Source: Bacillota bacterium
GTDB lineage: Bacteria; Bacillota; UBA4882; UBA8346
Direction: 5' to 3'
DNA: 64,000 bases
NCBI GenBank assembly: GCA_023401925.1
Contig: JAEXDA010000073.1
Location: 1 to 64,000, forward strand
Position numbers and translations under genes: made by a program. This document shows, one piece after another, positions 1 to 8,059 of this stretch. Below the pieces are notes generated by a model that was not told the DNA's origin, did no database searches, and saw nothing but the letters and a program-made list of their open reading frames with translations. Position 1 is the first letter of the stretch. Every line of letters begins with the position of its first letter.

Positions 1-46
1 CCGTGATGCTTCGAAGCTATTCTAAAAGTTTGAACAATAATTGTAA

Positions 47-114
47 GCCGATCCCCGGAGGGGGATTTAAAAAGTTTTTAATCGCCTAGCCGTGTGGTTT
101 TAACCCGCGGCGGA
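47..114 (+). repeat. Two-hairpin intergenic repeat, copy 1
   Basis: Two short stem-loops in tandem: a first built on TCCCC-GGAG-GGGGA and a second on GCCG...TTTTAA...CGGC, separated by an AT-rich linker. A second copy is at 30224-30290. Bases differ in the linker and at an unpaired position of the second stem, while the paired arms are kept. Function unknown; it could be a mobile palindromic repeat or a small structured RNA element. Confidence 0.6.
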
Positions 115-168
115 GATTATGGCTTACCGCTCACCTGAGTCATCTTTATAATCAACTTTTTTAATAAG

Positions 169-192
169 AGGCGAACCAAGGGTTCGTCTTTT
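169..192 (+). terminator. Rho-independent terminator
   Basis: Stem GGCGAACC / GGTTCGTC with a 3-base loop followed by a T run. Its upstream gene is outside the window. Confidence 0.75.
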
Positions 193-370
193 AGTATATT
201 ATGGAGCGACTTCTAATTATCGGTTGCAATGTTTACAAATATCAATCCCTGAAAAATGATCAACTAGCCGAAGCTTTTTGGAAGTTCTATAATAGTTGAG
301 AGGACCTTTGCAGGAAATGGTACTTGAAGGGAGAATAAAATAACAACTTTAGGAAGAGAGTGATTTTAAA

Positions 371-1231
371 ATGCCTGAGAGTATCAGATTTGTAATTATC
401 ACCGGTTTATCCGGAGCTGGGAAATCCGAGACTATCAAATGTTTTGAAGATCTCGGATATTTTTGTGTAGATAACCTGCCGCCGGTATTAATTCCAAAAT
501 TTGCTGAGCTTTGCGCACAATCGGATGGACGGATTAATAGGATAGCTTTAGTGGTTGATATTCGGGGCGGTAGTTTTTTTGACGATATTTTTGAGGCGTT
601 GGAGAGTTTGGAACAAAACGGTTTTACTTATGAGACATTGTATCTGGAGGCCCGGGAAGATGTATTGGTTCGCCGTTTCAAAGAGAGTCGGCGCCGGCAC
701 CCGTTGTCGGCATCCGGTAGCATCCTTGAAGGGATAAAGGCGGAATCTGAAAGGTTACAGGAAATTCGCGGGAAAGCGACGATGATTGTTGATACTTCAG
801 ACCTCGATGTGCGTGGTCTACATGAAGTGGTTAATCAGAATTACAGCCAACTGCCTCAACAAGAAAAAATGTTGGTAACCATCGTCTCTTTTGGCTTTAA
901 AAATGGTATTCCGCTCGATGCGGATCTGGTATTTGATGTTCGATTTTTGCCAAACCCGCATTATGTTGATTCTTTACGGAAGTTAACCGGAAATTATACC
1001 GAGGTAGCCAATTATGTCCTTAAGTGGCCGGTAACATCCAGATTTTTATCAAAATTATATGATTTAATGGACTTTCTTGGGCCGCAATACATCAAGGAAG
1101 GGAAAAATAATTTAATTGTTGGTATTGGTTGTACAGGTGGTCAACACCGTTCGGTAACGATTGCTAATAAATTGGGGGATTTTATGCGTACGAAGGGATA
1201 TCAAGTGGTAGTCGATCACCGGGATATTTAA
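371..1231 (+). CDS. rapZ: RapZ/YvcJ family nucleotide-binding RNase adapter
   Basis: 286 aa, the usual length of the family. Walker A motif GLSGAGKS at residues 13-20 marks the N-terminal P-loop domain, and the family C-terminal signature GCTGGQHRSV lies near residue 255. In Escherichia coli RapZ guides RNase E to the GlmZ small RNA; in Bacillus YvcJ binds and hydrolyses nucleotides and affects competence, so the precise role here is not fixed by sequence. It is followed after 84 bp by yvcK, the usual neighbour in Bacillota; whiA, which normally comes next, is absent. Start ATG 371 has a purine-rich RBS. Confidence 0.95.
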   Translation: MPESIRFVIITGLSGAGKSETIKCFEDLGYFCVDNLPPVLIPKFAELCAQSDGRINRIALVVDIRGGSFFDDIFEALESLEQNGFTYETLYLEAREDVLVRRFKESRRRHPLSASGSILEGIKAESERLQEIRGKATMIVDTSDLDVRGLHEVVNQNYSQLPQQEKMLVTIVSFGFKNGIPLDADLVFDVRFLPNPHYVDSLRKLTGNYTEVANYVLKWPVTSRFLSKLYDLMDFLGPQYIKEGKNNLIVGIGCTGGQHRSVTIANKLGDFMRTKGYQVVVDHRDI

Positions 1232-1315
1232 GAATTCTTTATGCATGCATGATGCTGCATAAAATAATGATTGAATAACCATCGATGCCTTTTGGCGCTA
1301 GAAGGGAGACCGTGA

Positions 1316-2596
1316 ATGTTTGGAAAACATAGGCCTAATTTTATCGTAGTGGCTTGGCTGTTATGGTTATGGGTCTCGCTTTCTCTGGTTGTAATGGGTA
1401 TTTTATTGGCCGGTCATTTTTGGAATATTGGTCTACCGGCAATGGGGAATAGCTTGTTAGGTATTGCTTCCACCCTTTTGGGAACGATCATCGGTTTAAT
1501 TAGCACGATTCATTTCTTTTGGGCGATGGTAGCATGGATTTCTCAAAATGACGTTAAACCCAAAGAAAGGGGCAGCAGAGGGCCTAAAATTGTGGTGATT
1601 GGCGGAGGTACCGGCCTTGGCACTATTTTGCGCGGTTTAAAAGAAATCACCCCCAATTTAACCGCAATTGTGACTGTGGCGGATGATGGTGGAAGTTCCG
1701 GGCGTTTAAGGAGGGAGTTTGGGATTCTTCCTCCGGGGGATATCCGAAATTGTTTAGTGGCGATGGCCAACTTGGAACCGCTCATGGAAAGATTGATGCA
1801 ATACCGCTTTCAAGGGGAAACGGATTTAGCAGGCCATAGTTTTGGGAATCTATTTCTGACTGTAATGACTGAAATTACTGGAGATTTTGAGGCTGCAATC
1901 CGGGAATCCAGCAAGGTTTTGGCTGTACGGGGGCAAGTGTTACCAGCTACACTTGAGGATGTTATTTTAAAAGCTGAGTTGGTCGATGGCACTATTGTTG
2001 CTGGCGAATCAAAAATATCCAAATCGAAGCAGCCCATCAAGCGGGTGTTTTTTGATCCCAACCATATTCAAACGCTTCCTGAGGCAGTAAATGCTATTAA
2101 TGAGGCCGACGTGGTTATTTTAGGGCCTGGTAGTTTGTATACGAGTATTATTCCAAATCTATTGGTAAAAGATATCACGGCGGCTATCAAGGGCTCAAAA
2201 GCGGTCAAAATTTATATTTGTAATGCAATGACCCAACCTGGAGAAACCGATCACTATTCAGCCAGTGATCATATTCAGGCAATAATTAATCATGCAGGTA
2301 CAGGACTGATTGACATTGCGATCACAAATACGGAAAAAGTACCGCAGGATATTTTGGAGCGTTATATCGAAGAAGGCGCTGAACCGGTTTTAGCCGATCT
2401 GGATAAAATAGGAGGACTCGGTATAACACCTTTAGGAACCAAAATTATTGTTAAGTCCAATGTTATTCGTCATGACACCATGAAACTAGCACATTTGATA
2501 GCCGGTTTATCGAGAACTCACCGCTTTGGAGCTTCTTTCGGGGGGTTTTTGAACAAGAAAATCTATCGGTTTTTTAAACCTGATTTTAATAAATAA
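1316..2596 (+). CDS. YvcK/CofD-like gluconeogenesis factor with N-terminal membrane anchor
   Basis: 426 aa. The CofD-like Rossmann core starts near residue 88 with IVVIGGGTGLGTILRGL and contains the conserved VADDGGSSGRLR and GDIRNCL stretches. YvcK of Bacillus is needed for growth on gluconeogenic carbon sources and for cell shape, and binds UDP-sugars. Seen here: about 85 extra N-terminal residues with two hydrophobic segments (about 9-32 and 42-75), so the protein is probably membrane-tethered, unlike the soluble Bacillus form. RBS GAAGGGAG lies just before ATG 1316. Probably cotranscribed with rapZ, because no terminator separates them. Confidence 0.92.
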   Translation: MFGKHRPNFIVVAWLLWLWVSLSLVVMGILLAGHFWNIGLPAMGNSLLGIASTLLGTIIGLISTIHFFWAMVAWISQNDVKPKERGSRGPKIVVIGGGTGLGTILRGLKEITPNLTAIVTVADDGGSSGRLRREFGILPPGDIRNCLVAMANLEPLMERLMQYRFQGETDLAGHSFGNLFLTVMTEITGDFEAAIRESSKVLAVRGQVLPATLEDVILKAELVDGTIVAGESKISKSKQPIKRVFFDPNHIQTLPEAVNAINEADVVILGPGSLYTSIIPNLLVKDITAAIKGSKAVKIYICNAMTQPGETDHYSASDHIQAIINHAGTGLIDIAITNTEKVPQDILERYIEEGAEPVLADLDKIGGLGITPLGTKIIVKSNVIRHDTMKLAHLIAGLSRTHRFGASFGGFLNKKIYRFFKPDFNK

Positions 2597-2601
2597 TTTT
2601 A

Positions 2602-2645
2602 AAAGGGCTTTGGCAAAAAAATTTTGACAAAGCTTTTTATTTTTA
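2602..2645 (+). terminator. Terminator after yvcK
   Basis: Stem GCTTTG / CAAAGC with an A/T-rich loop and a following T-rich tail; separates rapZ-yvcK from the flagellar genes. Confidence 0.65.
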
Positions 2646-2655
2646 CTTTTTACCC

Positions 2656-2682
2656 TAATTTTTCCGCCAGATAATCCGATAA
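2656..2682 (+). promoter_or_regulatory. Possible sigma-28 (SigD/FliA) promoter for the flagellar operon
   Basis: TAAT at 2656-2659, a 15-base spacer, then TCCGATAA at 2675-2682. This is close to the flagellar sigma-28 pattern TAAA-N15-GCCGATAA (3 of 4 and 7 of 8 bases). It lies 41 bp upstream of flgF, after the yvcK terminator. Inference from pattern only. Confidence 0.5.
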
Positions 2683-2722
2683 CATAAATAAAGATTTTTT
2701 TATTTGGATAGGAGGTGGAATT

Positions 2723-3442
2723 TTGTTACGAGGAATTTATACATCATGTACCGGTATGGTTGCGGAAATGGATCGCCAAAATGTCACTGCCAATAACTTG
2801 GCCAATATCGATACTGTAGGCTTCAAACGGGATAATTGTACCACAGTGCCTTTTGCAGAATTACTTCTGAATGCATATTCAAAACGGTGGCCGCAACAAG
2901 TTGGAAAGTTGGGTTTAGGAGTCCAGGCCGTAACCCAAGTCGTTGATTTTTCTAGTGGTTCAATTAGTCAAACAGATAATCCGACTGACTTTGCAATTGA
3001 TGGGGATGCGATGTTCGCGCTCCAAACTAAAAACGGAACTCGTTATACCAAGGCTGGTGCTTTCCAAATTGATAAGGACCATTATTTAGTCAATAAGGAT
3101 GGTTATAAAATTTTGGGAACCAATGGGCCGATCCGTATCAATGGAGAATTTTCTGTAACTGAAGAGGGACAAATTATGCAAAACGGAAGAGTTGTAGATT
3201 CTTTCCAGCTCTTTAGCACCAAAGATATGAGAAAGCAAGGCGATACCCAGTATACGAATGATAGAGCAGTTCCTGCTGATAAATTCCGGATATTACAAGG
3301 AGCTATCGAACATTCCAATGTGAACCCAGTTCGGGAAATGGTTCAAATGATTAATATTACCCGCAGTTATGACGCGAACCAGAAAGCGTTAACTTCTCAT
3401 GATGAAACTCTTGATAAGTTGGTAAATGAGTTGGCAAGATAA
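2723..3442 (+). CDS. flgF: Flagellar basal-body rod protein FlgF
   Basis: 239 aa with the rod/hook family N-terminal motif (NNLANIDTVGFKR, residues about 26-38) and the C-terminal helix typical of FlgF/FlgG (VREMVQMINITRSYDANQKA). It forms part of the proximal rod, exported by the flagellar type III apparatus. Start is TTG 2723, chosen because AGGAGGTGG sits 5-6 bases upstream. First gene of the run flgF-flgG-flgA-flgI-flgJ. FlgF versus FlgG is assigned by position and by the better FlgG match of the next gene. Confidence 0.88.
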   Translation: MLRGIYTSCTGMVAEMDRQNVTANNLANIDTVGFKRDNCTTVPFAELLLNAYSKRWPQQVGKLGLGVQAVTQVVDFSSGSISQTDNPTDFAIDGDAMFALQTKNGTRYTKAGAFQIDKDHYLVNKDGYKILGTNGPIRINGEFSVTEEGQIMQNGRVVDSFQLFSTKDMRKQGDTQYTNDRAVPADKFRILQGAIEHSNVNPVREMVQMINITRSYDANQKALTSHDETLDKLVNELAR

Positions 3443-3567
3443 CATCGGGACACGGAAATAAAGATAATATTTATATTTGGCAGTTTTGAGAAAAGAGAAC
3501 CGGACCGCTTGCGGAGGTTTCGGGAAGATTAGCCGATTGCTGTCTTCCGTTTCAATAATTAAAACTC

Positions 3568-3608
3568 AACTGCCTCATGTTTATTTGTGATGGGCAGTTT
3601 ATTTTTTT
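3568..3608 (+). terminator. Terminator-like hairpin immediately before flgG
   Basis: AACTGCC (3568-3574) pairs with GGCAGTT (3593-3599) and is followed by TATTTTTTT. The flgG ribosome binding site AAGGAGG starts directly after the T run. Another hairpin (GGAAGA/TCTTCC, 3523-3548) precedes it. The arrangement suggests an attenuator or 3' end for flgF mRNA between flgF and flgG rather than a plain operon spacer. Confidence 0.55.
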
Positions 3609-3624
3609 AAGGAGGATATCCCCC

Positions 3625-4413
3625 ATGATGCGAGCACTTTGGACGGCAGGATCGGGCATGTTGGCCCAACAGTTGAATATTGATACCATCTCTAACAACT
3701 TGGCAAACGTTAATACCAGCGGTTTTAAAAAATCACGAGCCGAATTTGAAGATCTACTATATCAAACGCTCCGCGAACCCGGTAGCTATACCCATCAAGA
3801 AGTCCAGCTTCCCACCGGTTTACAGGAAGGGCATGGGGTTCGCCCGGTAGCCACTACCAAGATTTTTACCCAAGGGGATTTCCAACAAACCGAAAATCCT
3901 TTAGATTTGGTAATTGAAGGGAAGGGTTTCTTCCAAATCCAAATGCCCGATGGCTCCATCAATTATACTCGAAATGGCGCCTTTAAGCTTGATTCGGATG
4001 GAAATGTCGTCACTGGCGAAGGATATTATTTGGAGCCGCGGATCACTATTCCTCAAAATGTTGAAAGTATCAGCGTAAGCTCGGATGGAATAGTTTCCGT
4101 TCAGGTGCCTGGAGAGATACAGCCGCAACAAATCGGCCAGCTTCAAATTGCTACTTTTATTAATCCGGCTGGATTATCTAATAAAGGACAATCCTTATAT
4201 ACGCAGACAGCGGCTTCCGGAGAACCCGTGGTTTCCAATCCCGGGGCGGATGGTAGTGGTCAAGTCCTGGGGGGATTCTTGGAAATGTCCAATGTGAAGG
4301 TCGTTGAAGAAATGGTCAACATGATTGTTGCTCAACGGGCATATGATATTAATTCCAAAGCGGTCCAAGCCTCGGATGAGATGCTGCAAACCGCCAACAA
4401 TCTGAAGCGTTGA
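3625..4413 (+). CDS. flgG: Flagellar distal rod protein FlgG
   Basis: 262 aa starting MMRALWTAGSGM, almost exactly the length of known FlgG (about 260). The N-terminal NNLANVNTSGFKKSR motif and C-terminal VEEMVNMIVAQRAYDINSKA motif are both intact. An in-frame upstream ATG at 3577 would add 16 residues but lies inside the preceding hairpin, whereas AAGGAGG precedes 3625 at good spacing. Forms the distal rod, which runs through the P ring in diderm bacteria. Stop is 3 bp before flgA. Confidence 0.93.
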   Translation: MMRALWTAGSGMLAQQLNIDTISNNLANVNTSGFKKSRAEFEDLLYQTLREPGSYTHQEVQLPTGLQEGHGVRPVATTKIFTQGDFQQTENPLDLVIEGKGFFQIQMPDGSINYTRNGAFKLDSDGNVVTGEGYYLEPRITIPQNVESISVSSDGIVSVQVPGEIQPQQIGQLQIATFINPAGLSNKGQSLYTQTAASGEPVVSNPGADGSGQVLGGFLEMSNVKVVEEMVNMIVAQRAYDINSKAVQASDEMLQTANNLKR

Positions 4414-4416
4414 GTT

Positions 4417-5397
4417 ATGATTAGGATTCTGGGAATTAAGCAATGGATGATCCTGTTGCTGTTAGTAATGATGGAACTCCCGGCATTTGCAGCCGGAGTT
4501 GGCAATGGAACCTCAATGGTGACTTTGGAGATTCCTACCTCGATATCGGTTAGCGGTTCTCAATTATATCTATCGGATTTAGGAGTGGTCCGGAGTGGAC
4601 AATCCGATGTTAGCAATTATCTTCGACAAGTAGAATTGGGACCCGTTCCGATTCCAGGGCAACAGAGAGTTTTAAATCGGGATTATTTAAAAGCAATCAT
4701 AAAACAATATCATTTTCCATTTACGATCCAATTACAAATGAACGATACAGTTGTTGTGAAATCATTGGCTACCCGAATTGAGGCGGAAAGTATTCAAAAA
4801 GCCATAGAAACATTGGTGGCCGGAAAAAAAACCTATTTTTTGGAACGCTGGGTGGAATTACGAAATATTCCCGAGAAAATCATTGTAAGCCCGGGAGAAT
4901 GGAAGATTGAGGCTTCATTCGCAGGAAATCCGGTGGAAGTGGGTCCGGTACTTTTTAAAGTGGTTTTAACAAAGGGAACAGAGAGCAGAGCTCTGAATAT
5001 AAGTGGAAAAGTCAGAGCAACGGCCCTCGTTTATCGAGCATGTAGGAATATATCTTATCAATCCGTTATCAATTCCTCTGATTTTGAATTGGTGAAAATG
5101 GAATTGGAAAGCGGCAAGGAATATTTAGGGGAGATTCAATCCGGCAACCGGATTACAAAATTAATCAGACAGGGTGAGATTTTACGAAAAGATTGGGTTC
5201 AGCCTCTGCCGTTGGTTTCCAAAAATCAAGAGGTTAAAGTGATTGTGAAGGATGAGGATGTTGCCATCAGCATTTTGGCAACAGCAAAGTCCGATGGATG
5301 GCTAGGGGATGAGATTATGATTATCAATCCTCTCAGTCATAAAATTTTCAAAACGAGAGTCACGGGAAGAGGTATCGTCGAACTCAATTTGCAATAA
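4417..5397 (+). CDS. flgA: FlgA-like P-ring assembly chaperone
   Basis: 326 aa. Signal peptide (hydrophobic residues about 9-25, cleavage near AFA-AG), then a divergent N-terminal half and a C-terminal SAF-type domain with the FlgA pattern of a conserved ILRKDWVQPLPLV segment and a final GRGIVELNL. FlgA is the periplasmic chaperone for assembly of FlgI around the rod. It is longer than the E. coli protein (219 aa), as in many non-enteric FlgA. Lies 3 bp after flgG and directly before flgI, which supports the call. Confidence 0.85.
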   Translation: MIRILGIKQWMILLLLVMMELPAFAAGVGNGTSMVTLEIPTSISVSGSQLYLSDLGVVRSGQSDVSNYLRQVELGPVPIPGQQRVLNRDYLKAIIKQYHFPFTIQLQMNDTVVVKSLATRIEAESIQKAIETLVAGKKTYFLERWVELRNIPEKIIVSPGEWKIEASFAGNPVEVGPVLFKVVLTKGTESRALNISGKVRATALVYRACRNISYQSVINSSDFELVKMELESGKEYLGEIQSGNRITKLIRQGEILRKDWVQPLPLVSKNQEVKVIVKDEDVAISILATAKSDGWLGDEIMIINPLSHKIFKTRVTGRGIVELNLQ

Positions 5398-5441
5398 TGT
5401 TCATGCTGACGTATATTAGATAGCTTAAAGAGGTGATCGTA

Positions 5442-6575
5442 GTGGGACTGAAGAATCTACAGGTGACTATCATAGCGATTGTGTCAATTATCATAGGTTT
5501 GGTTGCTCTTTCAACGGATACTTTTGCAGAAACAATGAGCAGCTCCACCCGAATAAAAGATATTGCAAAACTGCAAGGAATACGGAATAATCAACTGACC
5601 GGGATGGGAATCATCGTTGGACTTAATGGAACAGGAGATAGTTCCAGGGCCAACACTCAAATGGTCATCAATATGTTGGCTAAATGGGGGATTATGGTTA
5701 CCCCAGCTGATTTAAAAGTTAAAAATGTCGCTGCAGTCATGATTACTGCGACACTTCCTCCATATTTACATGTAGGGGAAACCATTGATGTTCAAGTCGC
5801 TTCTCTCGGAGATGCTAAAAGTCTTCAGGGAGGAACCTTATTGCAGGCGCCTCTAAGCGGGTCCGACGGTAAGGTCTATGCCATGGCGCAAGGTCCGGTT
5901 TATATTGGGAGTCCTTCACCGGCTGGCGGGGGCGGCAACCAGCGGAACAGTGGGACTGTGGGGATTGTTTCCCAGGGAGGAATTGTGGAGCGGGACGCGC
6001 CGATGCAATTCGATTTAAGCGGTAAGTTACGGTGGTCGCTTTATAGTCCTGATTTCACGACCGCTTCCAGGTTGGCGCAAAGCATCAATGAAAACATTGC
6101 TCCCGGAGTTGCCAAAGCCCTCGATATGGGCTCCGTGGAAGTAATGGTTCCCCGTGAAAAAAGCATGGATCCGATAGGGTTTATTTCCGAAATTGAAAAT
6201 TTGTCAATAACTCCGGATGGTATTGCCAAAGTCATTATCAATGAACGGGATGGTACGGTTGTCATCGGGGATAAAGTTAAAATAGCCCCGGTAGCAGTTA
6301 CTTGCCGGAATATCAGTGTGAAAGTCAATACCCCGGTTAATAATGATATTGGACAGAACGGTACAGCGGCAGCCAATAACGACAACGACACGGAAAAAGA
6401 TCCGTTGGCGGGTTATGGTAATAGTGGCAGGGTTTTGGTTTTGCCGGATGGGACAACGATCGGATCGATTGTTCGCGCTTTGAATGCCGTGGGGACTACA
6501 TCCCAAGACATCACAGCCGTAATCGTTGCGATTAAAGAAGCCGGCGCACTATATGGCACTCTGGAATTTCAATAA
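5442..6575 (+). CDS. flgI: Flagellar P-ring protein FlgI
   Basis: 377 aa with a signal peptide (about 10-28) and the FlgI signature near the mature N terminus: RIKDIAKLQGIRNNQLTGMG and IVVGLNGTGDSS. GTG 5442 is preferred because AAGAGGTGAT lies 7 bases upstream; an in-frame GTG at 5433 sits inside that RBS. FlgI forms the ring at the peptidoglycan layer of diderm flagella. Residues about 305-325 are a polar N/D-rich insertion. FlgH (L ring) is not encoded in this cluster. Confidence 0.93.
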   Translation: MGLKNLQVTIIAIVSIIIGLVALSTDTFAETMSSSTRIKDIAKLQGIRNNQLTGMGIIVGLNGTGDSSRANTQMVINMLAKWGIMVTPADLKVKNVAAVMITATLPPYLHVGETIDVQVASLGDAKSLQGGTLLQAPLSGSDGKVYAMAQGPVYIGSPSPAGGGGNQRNSGTVGIVSQGGIVERDAPMQFDLSGKLRWSLYSPDFTTASRLAQSINENIAPGVAKALDMGSVEVMVPREKSMDPIGFISEIENLSITPDGIAKVIINERDGTVVIGDKVKIAPVAVTCRNISVKVNTPVNNDIGQNGTAAANNDNDTEKDPLAGYGNSGRVLVLPDGTTIGSIVRALNAVGTTSQDITAVIVAIKEAGALYGTLEFQ

Positions 6576-6597
6576 TTCCTAAATTGAGGAGAACGAT

Positions 6598-6912
6598 ATG
6601 GACTCGATTAGCTTAAGCACTATGATGACGGCACAAAAGCTGAAGGGGCAAAGACAACTTTACCCCCAAGCGACAACTTCGAAACAAAAAGAGACGTTAA
6701 AGGCCTGTCGGGATTTTGAGGCCCTGATGATACGCCAAATGTTGGAAAGTATGCAAAGCTCTCAAAAGATGTTTGGTGAAGGGTTTGGTGGAGAATACTT
6801 TCAAAGCATGTTCCAAGATGAAATGGCCAAAAGAATTGCCGAAAATGGGCAAGGCATCGGATTAGCGAAAATGATGTACGAGCAACTAAATCGTACCAAT
6901 AATGTTAAATAA
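6598..6912 (+). CDS. flgJ: FlgJ-type rod-binding protein, rod domain only
   Basis: 104 aa. Matches the N-terminal rod-binding domain of FlgJ: ACRDFEALMIRQMLESM and the GGEYFQSMFQDEMAKRIAENGQGIGLAKMMYEQL tail pattern. There is no muramidase domain, so it should be the rod cap or scaffold without its own peptidoglycan-cutting activity; a separate hydrolase must open the wall. Last gene of the flagellar run, 22 bp after flgI, RBS GAGGAG. Confidence 0.9.
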   Translation: MDSISLSTMMTAQKLKGQRQLYPQATTSKQKETLKACRDFEALMIRQMLESMQSSQKMFGEGFGGEYFQSMFQDEMAKRIAENGQGIGLAKMMYEQLNRTNNVK

Positions 6913-7020
6913 TTAGCCGGATGTCTTTTTCATGGATACAGAAGGGAAAAATCGAACGATGGCGAATAGAACTTAATGAATTTTTTAATGAGCTGTAACA
7001 AAAATAAAAAAGGCTCGTTT

Positions 7021-7070
7021 TATACAATATGGTGAGCTGTTTGTAAAATGCATCAATATAATATTGTATA
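7021..7070. repeat. Palindromic hairpin TATACAATAT / ATATTGTATA, member 1
   Basis: Perfect 10-bp arms at 7021-7030 and 7061-7070 with a 30-base loop. Same arm sequence as the hairpins at 18719-18770, 24445-24491 and 63394-63450. No T run for termination. Confidence 0.6.
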
Positions 7071-7149
7071 CGGGAAAATGGGCCAACGCGCGTCCGGCGC
7101 GGAAAAGAACTTTTTGGGCAGCTCGAAAATTAATAAGGGGGAAGTTCAT

Positions 7150-7938
7150 TTGAAGCCGTTGTCAACCAAACCTGCTAAACCGGCTGGATCCAAAATAGAG
7201 AACAAACAGTCATCGAAGGGATTCGCTGGTTTTTGCAAAAAAACCTATAATTTATTATTTCATGATGATGTTTACCTGAGGATATGCGGTTTTTTAATTT
7301 TTGGCCTGATCCTTTTCTTTGGAAGCTGGGCTTTTTTCAGTTTTGCCTACAATAAAATCAATCTGTTAGAAAATTCATTTATGGTCCAGAAATTCTTTAA
7401 GCCGGAGATGATGAAAGGTATCGGTCCTTGGGCGGCTAAATTATTTGGCTCAACCAATGCCGATGTTATTAAGAATTTTGGTATCTGGGGCAATGTGATA
7501 TTGTTAACCTTTGAAAACTTCTTGAATAATTTGATTTTCGTGTTGATTTTTGTCTTTTTCCTGAATTTCTTCAGAGTGGGACGCTGGAATATGAGTTTGA
7601 TTTATTTTGCTCTTTACTCAATCATGTGGGGCGCAGTAATTGGAACCCTTTCTTTACCTTTCCCAACGGGTTCGGACCGGGTTTTAGGATCTTTAATTCT
7701 CTTCGCCCGTTATGGTTTGTGGATATGGTTCTCTTATCTGTTGCTGATCGTTTCCACAACCCAATTTACCTGGTTGGCGGCACCTAGCTGGCTGGACTGG
7801 AGTTGGGAGAAAAAACGGAATTTTTGGCCGGTTCGTTTTACTCCGGATCAACGGGAAGTATTCATTTACGGCTTATTGTTTTTATTAGCCTCCAGTTTTG
7901 CCGAGGCTCGAATCTTTGTTCACTATAATTTCTTTTAA
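7150..7938 (+). CDS. Polytopic membrane protein, possibly SpoIIM-like
   Basis: 262 aa if read from TTG 7150, which has AAGGGGG at a good distance; an in-frame ATG at 7048 would add 34 residues but falls in the preceding palindrome and lacks an RBS. About five hydrophobic segments, with the stretch ENFLNNLIFVLIF followed by further membrane spans, loosely like the SpoIIM/DUF95 family. The N terminus is basic and the C-terminal third is Trp-rich. Function not recognised. It follows the flagellar genes and is closed by a strong terminator. Confidence 0.7.
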   Translation: MKPLSTKPAKPAGSKIENKQSSKGFAGFCKKTYNLLFHDDVYLRICGFLIFGLILFFGSWAFFSFAYNKINLLENSFMVQKFFKPEMMKGIGPWAAKLFGSTNADVIKNFGIWGNVILLTFENFLNNLIFVLIFVFFLNFFRVGRWNMSLIYFALYSIMWGAVIGTLSLPFPTGSDRVLGSLILFARYGLWIWFSYLLLIVSTTQFTWLAAPSWLDWSWEKKRNFWPVRFTPDQREVFIYGLLFLLASSFAEARIFVHYNFF

Positions 7939-7975
7939 ATTATATGATTATGATAAGGATTGGATAGTGTGAGAT

Positions 7976-8010
7976 AAAAAGGGACTTCCGTGAAAAAGGA
8001 AGTCCTTTTT
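7976..8010 (+). terminator. Strong terminator
   Basis: AAAAAGGGACTTCC pairs with GGAAGTCCTTTTT around an 8-base loop; works in either direction. Confidence 0.9.
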
Positions 8011-8059
8011 ATTACTTTTATAGGATGAAATCGGTATAATATTGAAGAGGTGATTTTTC

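Larger units (their letters stand above)
1..370. other. Gene-free stretch upstream of rapZ
   Basis: No convincing reading frame is seen before rapZ. The stretch holds a two-hairpin repeat (47-114), a rho-independent terminator (169-192) that probably ends a gene lying left of the window, and a possible -10 box TATAAT at 288-293 without a recognisable -35. The rapZ ribosome binding site (GGAAGAGAG) lies at about 352-360. Confidence 0.6.

Noticed and set aside
3443..3567. c-di-GMP riboswitch before flgG
   Set aside because: The conserved GEMM core sequences could not be found despite the attractive context.
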